From: Rhodanobacter sp.
GTDB taxonomy: Bacteria; Pseudomonadota; Gammaproteobacteria; Xanthomonadales; Rhodanobacteraceae
Direction of reading: 5' to 3'
Length of the DNA stretch: 64,000 nucleotides
Assembly (NCBI GenBank): GCA_004298505.1
Contig: SCRO01000025.1
Coordinates: 1-64,000, forward strand
Shown one piece after another: positions 1 through 12,230 of this stretch. How positions within the stretch are numbered: position 1 is the first letter of the stretch; each line of letters begins with the position of its first letter. The notes below the pieces were generated by a model. The model searched no databases and was not told the DNA's origin. It was given only the letters and a program-made list of their open reading frames with translations. Both the position numbers and the translations under genes were made by a program.

Positions 1-307
1 CCTGCTGCAGCTCAGCACCCGACCCTACGCCTGGCGCCAATGGTTCGAGTCACTCGCTCTGGCAGTGGTCCATGACATGGCCGGGCCACGCATGGAACTG
101 TTTTCCATGCTGACCGCAGCAGCCATCCATGGGCTGGGGGCTGCACTGATCCCCCCGTTCCTGATTGAGGCTGATGCCGCGCCACCTGCCTTGGTCGATC
201 ACCACCACGCGTTTCCGCCTCGCCCGCGTCATCGCGCGCCACCTGCCACGCTGGCCGTGCTGCAGCAGGGTGCACCGAAGCATCAGGTGTCATTAGTGAC
301 ACGGTAG
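1..307 (+). CDS. LysR-family regulator, C-terminal part (5' end outside window)
   Basis: The frame is open from base 2 to the TAG at 305-307. The first 60 residues read like the end of a LysR-type effector-binding domain, with an AAAIHGLGAALIPPFLIE stretch typical of the second lobe of such domains. The last 40 residues are rich in His, Pro and Arg and no longer resemble the family, which suggests a frameshift near base 180 and an altered C-terminus. Whether the gene is functional cannot be judged because the DNA-binding half is missing. Its target is unknown. Confidence 0.6.
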   Translation, partial: LLQLSTRPYAWRQWFESLALAVVHDMAGPRMELFSMLTAAAIHGLGAALIPPFLIEADAAPPALVDHHHAFPPRPRHRAPPATLAVLQQGAPKHQVSLVTR

Positions 308-377
308 AATCAAGTAAGTGCGATTCAAGTCAGTACGTGGTCGTCTTCCGCGGCCAGCACACCGTCGTGCAAACCCG

Positions 378-395
378 TATACTTAACCGGTTAAC
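378..395 (+). promoter_or_regulatory. possible typA promoter -10 and 12-bp palindrome
   Basis: TATACT at 378-383 is a plausible -10 box and is followed at once by the perfect palindrome TTAACCGGTTAA (384-395), 48 bases before the typA start. No good -35 box is visible at 16-18 bases upstream. The palindrome could be an operator, but this rests on position and symmetry alone. Confidence 0.25.
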
Positions 396-443
396 CTCCA
401 GATAACCTACGTGGTGGCTGCATGCGCCACCCGAGTGCTTTCC

Positions 444-2270
<1,827 letters not shown>

Positions 2271-2290
2271 GCATCGTTTCATCGGGGGGG

Positions 2291-2325
2291 GCGGGCCAAG
2301 GCCGGGCAACCCGACTTTGGCCCGC
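2291..2325. terminator. hairpin between convergent typA and cbpA
   Basis: GCGGGCCAA at 2291-2299 pairs with TTGGCCCGC at 2317-2325 across a 17-base loop. It sits between the typA stop (2270) and the stop of the convergent DnaJ-like gene (2329). There is no T-run on either side, so if it is a terminator it is an atypical one. Confidence 0.4.
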
Positions 2326-2328
2326 CGC

Positions 2329-3225
2329 TCAGTGGCGCGGGTCGAAATCCGGGAAGCTTTTGTGCATTGCCTTGTAGGCCTCGCGCTGCGCATCGCTGTC
2401 CACCGCCGGCGCACGTATTGACAATTCCACCAGTTGATCGCCCGGATGGCTGCCCGGCATGCCGCGCCCTTTCAAGCGCAACTTGCGCCCTGACTGCGAG
2501 CCGGGAGGGATGCGCAAGTCGACCGTCCCAGCCAGCGTCGGTACCGGCACCGTCGCGCCGAGCGCTGCCTCCCAGGGCGTAATCGGCAATACATGCACCA
2601 CGTTGCGGCCATCGAGGCGAAACCGCGCATCGTCGTGGATCCCCACTTCCAGCAGCAAGTCGCCTTTCGGCCCGCCGGCCATGCCGGGCTGGCCCTGGCC
2701 GGACAGGCGGATCACCTGGCCAGGCTGGATACCGGCAGGGATCTTTACCTCCAGCACACGCTCACCACCGGCCGGGTCGCGCATCACCAGCCGCGTGCGC
2801 CCGCCATCGAACGCGGTCTGCAAATCGATCTGCACGGAGGCCTGCACGTCATGCCCCCGCCGCGGTCGCGGCTGGCCGCGATGGCCGCCGCCGACGGCGC
2901 CACGGCCGAACAGGCTTTCGAAGAAGTCGCTGAAATCGCCATTGTCGTCACCAAAGCCCTGCTGACCCTGCCAACCCGGCGGCGGCCGGAACTGCTCGCC
3001 CTGCCGATAACCCCCGGCACGCAGCTGATCGTAGGAACGCCGCTTCTCGGCATCCTTCAGCACTTCATTGGCTTCGTTGACCGCCTTGAATTTTTCCTCG
3101 GCGCCGCCTTCCTTGTTCTTGTCCGGGTGGTATTTGCGCGCGAGCTTGCGATACGCCGCCTTGATCTCGGCCTCGCTCGCATCCGGCTTGACGCCCAGGA
3201 TTTCGTAATAGTCTTTGAATTCCAC
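2329..3225 (-). CDS. cbpA: DnaJ-class co-chaperone of the CbpA type
   Basis: The protein (298 residues) stimulates DnaK ATPase activity through its J domain and, in the CbpA family, also associates with nucleoids. Residues 1-70 form the J domain with the HPD triad in [11 protein letters not shown] Gly/Phe-rich linker follows, then a two-lobed DnaJ C-terminal domain. The four CxxCxGxG zinc repeats of true DnaJ are absent, which defines the CbpA type. The GTG start at 3225 has GGGAG five bases upstream and gives the family-typical [12 protein letters not shown] start. An upstream in-frame ATG at 3252 would add nine unrelated residues. A full DnaJ lies at 52.5 kb. Confidence 0.9.
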   Translation of the reverse strand: MEFKDYYEILGVKPDASEAEIKAAYRKLARKYHPDKNKEGGAEEKFKAVNEANEVLKDAEKRRSYDQLRAGGYRQGEQFRPPPGWQGQQGFGDDNGDFSDFFESLFGRGAVGGGHRGQPRPRRGHDVQASVQIDLQTAFDGGRTRLVMRDPAGGERVLEVKIPAGIQPGQVIRLSGQGQPGMAGGPKGDLLLEVGIHDDARFRLDGRNVVHVLPITPWEAALGATVPVPTLAGTVDLRIPPGSQSGRKLRLKGRGMPGSHPGDQLVELSIRAPAVDSDAQREAYKAMHKSFPDFDPRH

Positions 3226-3328
3226 ACCCGCTCCCGATGATCGGTGCCACACAAAGCTTCGCCCCGCCGCGGAGCATTATCCATGGCGGGGCTGGCTTTC
3301 ACACTGTCTTGCGTCCGGAACGCCCCGC

Positions 3329-3781
3329 TCAGCTGGCGGTATTGATGGTGATGCGGCGCGGCGTGGTTTCCGGCTTCTTCGGGATCGAGATCTCCAGCAC
3401 GCCATGCTTGCCATGCGCACTGATGCCATCGGCATCGGCGCTCTCGGGCAGCGCAAACCGGCGATGGAAGGTGCCGTACACCCGCTCCTGCCGGGTCAGC
3501 TTGCTGCCGTTCTCCTCACTGTCGACCTTGCGCTCGCCCTTGATGGTGAGAATGCTCTTATCCATGCTCACCTCGATCTCGGACGGATCCACGCCCGGCA
3601 CGTCGACCAGGATCACGAAGCGCTTGTCTTCCTCGCGGATGTCAACCCGCGGTGCCCACTGGCTGGTTTCCACGGTGGACTGGTCGCTGTCGCCGACGCC
3701 AAAAAAGCGGCTCATGGCCTGGCGGACTTCATCCGACGGCACGAAGTCACGGTTCCAGATGGATTGACGGCTCTGATTCAT
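3329..3781 (-). CDS. Small heat-shock protein, Hsp20/alpha-crystallin family
   Basis: This 150-residue holdase has an N-terminal arm, an alpha-crystallin domain from about residue 45 (WAPRVDIREEDKRFVILVDV) to 135, and a C-terminal tail. The family binds unfolding proteins for later refolding by DnaK/DnaJ. The conserved G-x-L motif near the end of the domain appears as HGVLEISIPK. A strong TGAGGAGG ribosome-binding site precedes the ATG. It is transcribed alone, towards cbpA, from a predicted heat-shock promoter at 3831-3858. Confidence 0.93.
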   Translation of the reverse strand: MNQSRQSIWNRDFVPSDEVRQAMSRFFGVGDSDQSTVETSQWAPRVDIREEDKRFVILVDVPGVDPSEIEVSMDKSILTIKGERKVDSEENGSKLTRQERVYGTFHRRFALPESADADGISAHGKHGVLEISIPKKPETTPRRITINTAS

Positions 3782-3830
3782 CTCACTGCCTCCTCATCAA
3801 GTTTTGCGGCACGATTGCCGCCTGCTCCAG

Positions 3831-3858
3831 AAATAGGTGCTCGCGGCGGCGATTCAAG
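3831..3858 (-). promoter_or_regulatory. predicted sigma-32 promoter of hsp20
   Basis: Read on the minus strand, CTTGAAT (3858-3852) is separated by 13 bases from ACCTATTT (3838-3831). The sigma-32 consensus is CTTGAAA, 13-15 bases, CCCCATnT. The -35 box matches 6 of 7 and the -10 box 6 of 7 defined positions. It lies about 50 bases before the hsp20 start. The same design recurs ahead of dnaK and hrcA. Confidence 0.6.
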
Positions 3859-4090
3859 GCAGCGTGCCGTCGAACCCGTTGCATGGGTGAGTTCTCCCAC
3901 CGAGTTTCGCGCGAGCATCCAACCCGGTGAAACCACTGTGCCGACTTCCAGGCGCGCGGCATCGGCGTGATGTGCCTGGCGGTCAACGACGCCTGCGTGA
4001 TGCAGGCCTGGGCCAGCGCACAACAAATGCCCGCCGCACTGCCTGCTGATGCTTGCCGACGGTAACGCCAGCGGCTGATATGCTGCGCCG

Positions 4091-4750
4091 ATGGATATTG
4101 TGAACAACAGCCATGCAGTCCGCATGGCCGAGCGATTTCGCGGTTATCTGCCAGTCGTCGTCGATGTGGAAACCGGTGGCTTCGATGCCGAGCATGATGC
4201 GCTGCTGGAGATCGCCGCGGTGCCGCTGCGCATGGACGAGGCGGGCTTCCTGAGTCTGCGGCCAGCGGTCTCGACCCACGTGGAACCGTTCCCCGGCGCC
4301 AACCTCGATCCGCGTTCGCTGGAGATCACCGGGATCGACCCGGACAACCCCTTGCGTGGCGCCGTACCGGAACACCAGGCGCTGGATCATATCTTCGGTG
4401 TCGTTCGCGAGGCGGTCCGCGAGGCGGGCTGCCAGCGGGCAATCCTGGTCGGTCACAATGCCGCGTTCGACCTGGGCTTTCTCAATCAGGCGGTGCGACG
4501 CTGCGGGCACAAGCGCAATCCGTTCCACCCGTTCAGCTGCTTCGACACGGTCAGCCTCGGCGGCCTCGCCTACGGCCAGACGGTGCTGAGCAAGGCGGTG
4601 CTGGCGGCGGGGCTGTCATTCAACAGCAGCGAAGCCCATTCGGCCGTCTATGACGCCGATCGCACCGCCGATTTGTTTTGCGTCGTCGTCAATCGTTGGC
4701 GTCAGCTGGAACTGCTGGAGCAGGCACACAGCGGGCTTGCCGCTCCCTGA
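4091..4750 (+). CDS. rnt: Ribonuclease T
   Basis: This 219-residue DEDDh exonuclease trims 3' ends of tRNA and other stable RNAs and removes the terminal A of uncharged tRNA. The three exonuclease motifs are clear: [11 protein letters not shown] near residue 22 (Exo I), [11 protein letters not shown] near 120 (Exo II), and [11 protein letters not shown] near 185 (Exo III, with the catalytic His five residues before the Asp). The length matches the family (about 215). It stands alone; 3859-4090 upstream shows no recognisable gene. No start other than the ATG at 4091 is better supported. Confidence 0.95.
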   Translation: MDIVNNSHAVRMAERFRGYLPVVVDVETGGFDAEHDALLEIAAVPLRMDEAGFLSLRPAVSTHVEPFPGANLDPRSLEITGIDPDNPLRGAVPEHQALDHIFGVVREAVREAGCQRAILVGHNAAFDLGFLNQAVRRCGHKRNPFHPFSCFDTVSLGGLAYGQTVLSKAVLAAGLSFNSSEAHSAVYDADRTADLFCVVVNRWRQLELLEQAHSGLAAP

Positions 4751-4827
4751 TCGCCAGCGGCCTCGTCCAGACAGTTCGAAGACAAGAAAGAAGCTCCCAC
4801 AGGAGCGCGCGTGCAGTCAGCGGCGCG

Positions 4828-5109
4828 CTACAAGGGTTCGCCGGGAAACCTTGGCGTTTCGCCGTGGCGCCGCCAGCTGCGCAACACGCCGTACACACCG
4901 ATGGCGATCCAGGCGACTTCCAGCATGAAGGCCGGCAGGTTGAAATTGCCGAACAGCAGCGACAGCATCACGCCCAGCGCGCCGAGGATGTTCATCGCCT
5001 GGTAGGTCAGGCGATTGCCATGCAACTGCTGCGCTTGCAGCAGGAAGAACGCGAGCAGGATCAGCGCCACGCCGAGGTAACCGGCCCAGTCGTACCAGAA
5101 AAAACTCAT
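4828..5109 (-). CDS. Small inner-membrane protein (CBU_0592-like)
   Basis: This 93-residue protein has three hydrophobic helices, at about residues 10-27, 36-52 and 57-75, and a basic, Arg-rich C-terminus. It resembles the small CBU_0592-like membrane proteins often encoded next to metabolic or RNA-modification genes; their function is unknown. Its ATG (5109) overlaps the rlmB stop codon (ATGA), so it is probably co-translated as the last gene of rnr-rlmB. A longer upstream reading frame lies inside rlmB and is not expected to be used. Confidence 0.65.
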   Translation of the reverse strand: MSFFWYDWAGYLGVALILLAFFLLQAQQLHGNRLTYQAMNILGALGVMLSLLFGNFNLPAFMLEVAWIAIGVYGVLRSWRRHGETPRFPGEPL

Positions 5110-5855
5110 CGCTTCGCACTCCGCTGTCGCAGCACCTCGAACAAAGCGATTCCGGTGGCGACGGAAACGTTCAGGCTTTCCATCGTGCCCGGCATCGGAA
5201 TCTTCGCCACGAAATCGCACAGTTCGCGGGTAAGCCGCCGGAGGCCTTCGCCTTCGCTGCCCAGGACAATCGCCGCCGGCCCTCTGAAATCTACACCGTA
5301 AAGCGGGGTGTCTGTATCGCCGGCCAGGCCGGTGATCCACACGCCCGCATCCTTCAACGTACGCAGCGTGCGCGCCAGGTTGGTCACCGCGATCAACGGC
5401 ACCCGATCCGCGCCGCCAGCGGAGGCCCGGCGCACCACCGGGGTCAACCCGACCGCGCGATCCTTGGGCACGATCACGGCAGTGACCCTGGCCGCTGCCG
5501 CACTGCGCAGGCAGGCACCGAGGTTGTGCGGGTCGGTGACGCCGTCGAGCACCAGCACCAGCGCATCGCTGGCGTCGCGCTCGAGCAGGCCGGCCAGCTC
5601 ATTCTCATGTGCCGCTGGTGCGGCTTCGTAAAGCGCTGCCACTCCCTGATGACGGGCTTCGCCGGCGTGCCGGTCCAGCTCTGCGCGCTGGCGCTGGCGC
5701 ACCGGAATGTTCAACTGCTTCGCACGCTCGACCAGCTGCAGCACCCGCGCGTTGCGCTGGCCGTTCTCCACCAGCACTTCGCGTACGCGCTCGGCGTCGT
5801 TGCTCAACGCCCCTTCGACCGGGTTGATCCCGACGATCCAGCTCTCACTCATCAT
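5106..5855 (-). CDS. rlmB: 23S rRNA 2'-O-methyltransferase RlmB
   Basis: This 249-residue SpoU-family enzyme methylates the 2'-hydroxyl of G2251 in the P-loop of 23S rRNA using S-adenosylmethionine. The N-terminal substrate-binding domain (WIVGINPVEGAL) is followed by the trefoil-knot SPOUT domain. Its three motifs are visible: DGVTDPHNLGACLRSA with the catalytic Asn and Arg, VLGSEGEGLRRL, and IPMPGTMESLNVSVATGIALFE. The start overlaps the rnr stop (ATGA at 5852-5855), the usual rnr-rlmB pairing. A second ATG directly follows the first, so the exact start is open by one codon. Confidence 0.96.
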   Translation of the reverse strand: MMSESWIVGINPVEGALSNDAERVREVLVENGQRNARVLQLVERAKQLNIPVRQRQRAELDRHAGEARHQGVAALYEAAPAAHENELAGLLERDASDALVLVLDGVTDPHNLGACLRSAAAARVTAVIVPKDRAVGLTPVVRRASAGGADRVPLIAVTNLARTLRTLKDAGVWITGLAGDTDTPLYGVDFRGPAAIVLGSEGEGLRRLTRELCDFVAKIPMPGTMESLNVSVATGIALFEVLRQRSAKR

Positions 5856-8542
5856 TTGCCTTTCGGTTTTGGCCGACGTCTGGGGTTCTTCGCAGGTGCC
5901 GGCGTCGCGGCGGGTGCCGGCCCACGCCGCGCGGAGGCTTCCCTGCGCGGGCCGCGGGAAGACGAAGATTCCTTCACCTTGCGGCCCCGACGCGGCTCCC
6001 CGACGGGTGCACGCGTCGCGGCAGGCACCCGTGACGGCGGATTATCGGTTGCCACCGTCTTGCGCGGGGCTGGCGGCGGCGCGATGACTTCGGCCTCCTT
6101 GCGACCAAACGCGCGGCCGATCGCCCTGGTGGCGCGACCGAACATGCCCGGTGCCTTCGTGGTAACGGCAGGCTTCTTCGGCAGCGAATAGCGCTCACCA
6201 CTGGCGGCATAGTCGTACGTCTTGCCGCTGCCGGCTGGCGCCGTCGCTGGCGCGCGCGGCGAAACCAGCCGGAAGTCGATCTTGCGATCCTCCAGGCTGG
6301 CGCGCAGCACCTGGATGCGCACGTGGTCGCCGAGGCGAAACTGCGCGCCGGTGCGCTCGCCCTTGAGCAGCTTGCGCGTCGCATCGAAATGGTAGTAATC
6401 ATTGGCCAGCTGGCTGATGTGCACCAGGCCGGATACCTTCGATTCGTCCAGTTCCACGAACAAGCCGAACGAGGTGACCCCGGTGACCACGCCGTCGAAC
6501 TCGCTGCCGATGTGCTTTTCCATCCAGGCGCACTTGAAGCGCTCATCCACATCGCGCTCGGCTTCCTCGGCGCGGCGCTCACGCTGGGAACAATGCACGG
6601 CCATCGCGGCCATTTCCGCCGGGGTGTAGGTGTAGTCGACGATCTTGCCGCCGGTCAGCGCAAAGCGGATCGCACGGTGCACCAGCAGGTCGGGATAGCG
6701 CCGGATCGGCGAGGTGAAGTGCGCGTAGGCCGGCAGCGCGAGGCCGAAGTGGCCGCGGTTGTCGGGTTGATACGCCGCCATGCTCTGCGAGCGCAGCAAT
6801 ACGTTCTGGATCAGCTCGCGCTCGGGGCGATCGTGCACCATGCGCAGGATCTCGGCGAAATCCGCCGGCGTCACTTCATCCACCGGCGGCATGCGCAACT
6901 TGAACTCGCGCAGGAACTGCTGCAGATCCTCGTACTTTTCCGCCGGCGGCGGCTCGTGCGCGCGGAACAGCGCGGGAATCTTCTTTTTTTCCAGGAACAG
7001 CGCCGCCTGCACGTTGGCGGCGATCATGCATTCCTCGATCAGCTTGTGCGCGTCGTTACGCTCGGTGGCGCCCATCGACTCCACGCCGCCGCTCTGGTCG
7101 AGGCGGAACTTCACCTCAGGCGTCTCGAAATCGATCGCGCCGCGACGCTTGCGCTGTGCCGCCATCGCCTGGTACAGCGCATGCAGGGTTTCCAACTGCG
7201 GCAACACGTCGGCCACCTCGTGACGCGCGTCGGCGTCGTTCAGGCCGACCACCTGCCACACCTTGTCGTAGGTAAGCCGCGCGTGCGACAGCATCACCGC
7301 GTCGTAGAACTTCGATCGGGTGACGCTGCCCTCGGCGTCGACGATCATGTCGCAGACCATGCACAGGCGCTCGACCTTCGGGTTCAGCGAGCAGATGCCG
7401 TTGGACAGCGTCTCTGGCAGCATCGGCACCACGAAGCCGGGAAAATACGTCGATGTGCTGCGCTCGTAGGCCTCGCGATCCATCGCGTTGCCGACCTTCA
7501 CGTAATGCGACACGTCGGCGATCGCCACGATCAGGCGCCAGCCACCACCGCGGCGACGCTCCGCATACACGGCATCATCGAAATCGCGTGCGTCCGCGCC
7601 ATCGATCGTCACCAGCGGCAGCTTGCGCAGATCGGTGCGACCTGCACGCTCGGCGGCGGTCACCTGCTCTTCCACCTGGGCCGCGTCACGCAGCACCTCG
7701 GCCGGCCATTCATGCGGCAGGTCGTGGCTGGCGATCGCCATCTCCACCACCAGCGACGGTTGCAGGCGTTCGCCAAGGACGGCGCGGATCTCGCCCAATG
7801 GCCCGCGCTGCGCGGTTGGCGGATCCGTGATTTCGACCACCACGATCTGGCCGGATTTCGCGCCCTGCTCCTGGCCGGGCTTGATCATCACGTCCTGGTT
7901 CAAGCGACGGTCGTCTGGCGTTACCAGGGTCACGCCGTCCTCGATCAGCACCCGACCAACCAGGCGCGGTGAGCGCCGTTCCAGTACTTCGGCTATCGCG
8001 CCCTGTTTACGCCCGCGGCGATCGATGCCGACCACGCTGGCCAGCACGCGATCCCCATGCAACACGGTGCGCATCTGCTGTGGCGAGAGGTACAGGTCAT
8101 CGCCGCCCTCGTCAGGGCGCAGGAAGCCATAGCCTTCGGCATTGGCCAACACCCGGCCGGCAATCAGGTCGAGCTTGCGGGTCGGCGCATAGCCGCCGCG
8201 GCGGCCAAGCAACAACTGGGCGTCGCGCACCATGGCAGCGAGCCGCTTGCGCAGTGCCTCGAGATCGGTTTCATCGTGAATCTGCAACGCCTCGGCGATA
8301 CGTGCCTCGGTCAGCAGCTCACCGCGCTCCTCCAGCAGGGCAAGGATCGCCTCGCGGCTGGGGATAGGACGCTCGTAGCGCTGGGCTTCGCGCTGCGCGT
8401 GAGGATCATGTACGGCTGCCTTGCCCTGGCGCTTGGTGGGCGTCGCGACGTCGCGCTTGCCGCGGCCGCTGGATTTACTGCCGGCCCCGGGGGACTGCGG
8501 GACCTGGCTCTGGCCAGGCTTCGGGGGATTTTTTCTGGTCAC
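5852..8542 (-). CDS. rnr: Ribonuclease R
   Basis: RNase R (896 residues here) is a processive 3'-5' exoribonuclease that degrades structured RNA, including defective rRNA and tmRNA-tagged messages. Domains in order are a basic N-terminal region with helix-turn-helix, cold-shock domains, the RNB catalytic domain with TIDGADARDFDDAVYAERR holding the metal-binding aspartates, an S1 domain (FDGVVTGVTSFGLFVELD), and a long Lys/Arg/Pro/Ala-rich tail. The GTG at 8542 is preferred: AAAGGA lies six bases upstream and MTRKNPPKPGQ is a typical basic start. The in-frame codon at 8614 would add 24 unlikely residues. smpB, its partner in trans-translation, lies at 61.6 kb. Confidence 0.95.
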   Translation of the reverse strand: MTRKNPPKPGQSQVPQSPGAGSKSSGRGKRDVATPTKRQGKAAVHDPHAQREAQRYERPIPSREAILALLEERGELLTEARIAEALQIHDETDLEALRKRLAAMVRDAQLLLGRRGGYAPTRKLDLIAGRVLANAEGYGFLRPDEGGDDLYLSPQQMRTVLHGDRVLASVVGIDRRGRKQGAIAEVLERRSPRLVGRVLIEDGVTLVTPDDRRLNQDVMIKPGQEQGAKSGQIVVVEITDPPTAQRGPLGEIRAVLGERLQPSLVVEMAIASHDLPHEWPAEVLRDAAQVEEQVTAAERAGRTDLRKLPLVTIDGADARDFDDAVYAERRRGGGWRLIVAIADVSHYVKVGNAMDREAYERSTSTYFPGFVVPMLPETLSNGICSLNPKVERLCMVCDMIVDAEGSVTRSKFYDAVMLSHARLTYDKVWQVVGLNDADARHEVADVLPQLETLHALYQAMAAQRKRRGAIDFETPEVKFRLDQSGGVESMGATERNDAHKLIEECMIAANVQAALFLEKKKIPALFRAHEPPPAEKYEDLQQFLREFKLRMPPVDEVTPADFAEILRMVHDRPERELIQNVLLRSQSMAAYQPDNRGHFGLALPAYAHFTSPIRRYPDLLVHRAIRFALTGGKIVDYTYTPAEMAAMAVHCSQRERRAEEAERDVDERFKCAWMEKHIGSEFDGVVTGVTSFGLFVELDESKVSGLVHISQLANDYYHFDATRKLLKGERTGAQFRLGDHVRIQVLRASLEDRKIDFRLVSPRAPATAPAGSGKTYDYAASGERYSLPKKPAVTTKAPGMFGRATRAIGRAFGRKEAEVIAPPPAPRKTVATDNPPSRVPAATRAPVGEPRRGRKVKESSSSRGPRREASARRGPAPAATPAPAKNPRRRPKPKGK

Positions 8543-8607
8543 TAAATATCCTTTTGGTATCGGCGCCGCGCAGAATGACACGACACCATGCGTTGATGTG
8601 AAAACAG

Positions 8608-8636
8608 TTGACAAGCTGGGAGCCGATGCCTACATT
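8608..8636 (+). promoter_or_regulatory. sigma-70 promoter of tRNA-Leu
   Basis: A perfect -35 box TTGACA (8608-8613) is followed after 17 bases by TACATT (8631-8636). Predicted initiation is near 8643, about 30 bases before the mature tRNA. Confidence 0.75.
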
Positions 8637-8673
8637 ACCCGGCTCACGCAGCTCGCAGAGCGGTGTGACACCT

Positions 8674-8760
8674 GCCCAGGTGGCGGAATTGGTAGACGCA
8701 CTAGCTTCAGGTGCTAGCGGGGGCAACTCCGTGGAGGTTCGAGTCCTCTTCTGGGCACCA
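8674..8760 (+). tRNA. tRNA-Leu (anticodon CAG)
   Basis: The 87-base sequence folds as a class II tRNA. GCCCAGG at 8674-8680 pairs with TCTGGGC before the discriminator A and an encoded CCA end. The anticodon stem CTAGC/GCTAG encloses the loop TTCAGGT, giving anticodon CAG, which reads CUG. A long variable arm and the GTTCGAGTC T-loop region are present. It has its own promoter and terminator. Confidence 0.97.
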
Positions 8761-8768
8761 ATTGTAAA

Positions 8769-8796
8769 CGAAGGCCGCCTTTCAGGGCGGCTTTCG
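8769..8796 (+). terminator. hairpin terminator after tRNA-Leu
   Basis: CGAAGGCCGCC (8769-8779) pairs with GGCGGCTTTCG (8786-8796), 11 pairs including one G-T, around a six-base loop. It begins nine bases after the CCA end. The following T content is low. Confidence 0.65.
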
Positions 8797-8835
8797 TCCA
8801 AGCGATGTAGGGCGGGCACCGCCCGCCACAGCCAC

Positions 8836-9028
8836 TCAAGCAATTGCCGGCCCCTTCAGCTCGACCATGCTGCCCTGCGGGTCGTAAAGATAGATCGACG
8901 GGCCCTCGCCGCGCGCACCGTAGCGCGAACCCAGCTCGCCGATACGCACGCCATGCGCCTTGAGGTGCGTCAGGATCGCCGCCTCGTCATAACCTTCCAG
9001 CCGCATCCAGATCGTGCCACCGCGCCCG
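8836..9028 (-). pseudogene. C-terminal remnant of a VOC/glyoxalase-fold protein
   Basis: Read from about 9028 down to the TGA at 8836-8838, the minus strand encodes about 60 residues containing [19 protein letters not shown], then GPSIYLYDPQGSMVELKGP. The SIYLYDPQGSMVEL block is the typical last strand pair, with the metal-ligand Glu, of glyoxalase/bleomycin-resistance folds. There is no start codon or N-terminal half; the sequence breaks off beside the gcvP leader. It is a decayed gene, not a functional enzyme. Confidence 0.55.
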
Positions 9029-9039
9029 CGTCAGCCCTG

Positions 9040-9045
9040 TATAAT
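9040..9045 (+). promoter_or_regulatory. -10 box of the gcvP leader
   Basis: A consensus TATAAT lies about 18 bases before the first riboswitch aptamer, so transcription should begin near 9052 and include both aptamers. A matching -35 box is not obvious at 16-18 bases upstream. Confidence 0.5.
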
Positions 9046-9062
9046 CACCTTGGTAAACGCAT

Positions 9063-9242
9063 CGTGGGAGAAGCTGACGCGTCCGCAAGGGCATGCCGGC
9101 TGCCGAAGACGCAACGCCCGTAATCGCTCAGGCCCCACACCACCTTGCGCAAACACTCTGGAGAGAGCGGTTGAATCCGCCGCCGAAGGGGCACGAGACG
9201 CTCGCGCATCTCCAAACTCTCAGGCAAAAGGACAGAGGGGCG
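9063..9242 (+). promoter_or_regulatory. tandem glycine riboswitch
   Basis: Two consecutive aptamers carry the glycine-riboswitch core motifs. Aptamer 1 (about 9063-9145) has GTGGGAGA, then GCCGAAGACGCAACGCCC, then CGCTCAGG closing with CCAC. Aptamer 2 (about 9153-9242) has CTCTGGAGAG, CCGCCGAAGGGGCA, and CTCTCAGGCAAAAGGACAGAG. A short linker joins them. Glycine binding in this class usually turns on glycine-cleavage genes, which fits the gcvP gene starting 42 bases downstream. The second aptamer matches consensus better than the first. Confidence 0.92.
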
Positions 9243-9283
9243 CCTTGCGTGCGGCACGGCACGTAGCCTTCGGATGCCCAGTC

Positions 9284-12184
<2,901 letters not shown>

Positions 12185-12230
12185 ACCGGCCCGTGCCCAC
12201 CATCACCCGGATACAGGCAGCACTTGGCCC

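Noticed and set aside
6323-7972. 549-codon plus-strand frame opposite rnr
   Set aside because: Antisense shadow of RNase R with the same His/Arg-rich composition and no ribosome-binding site.
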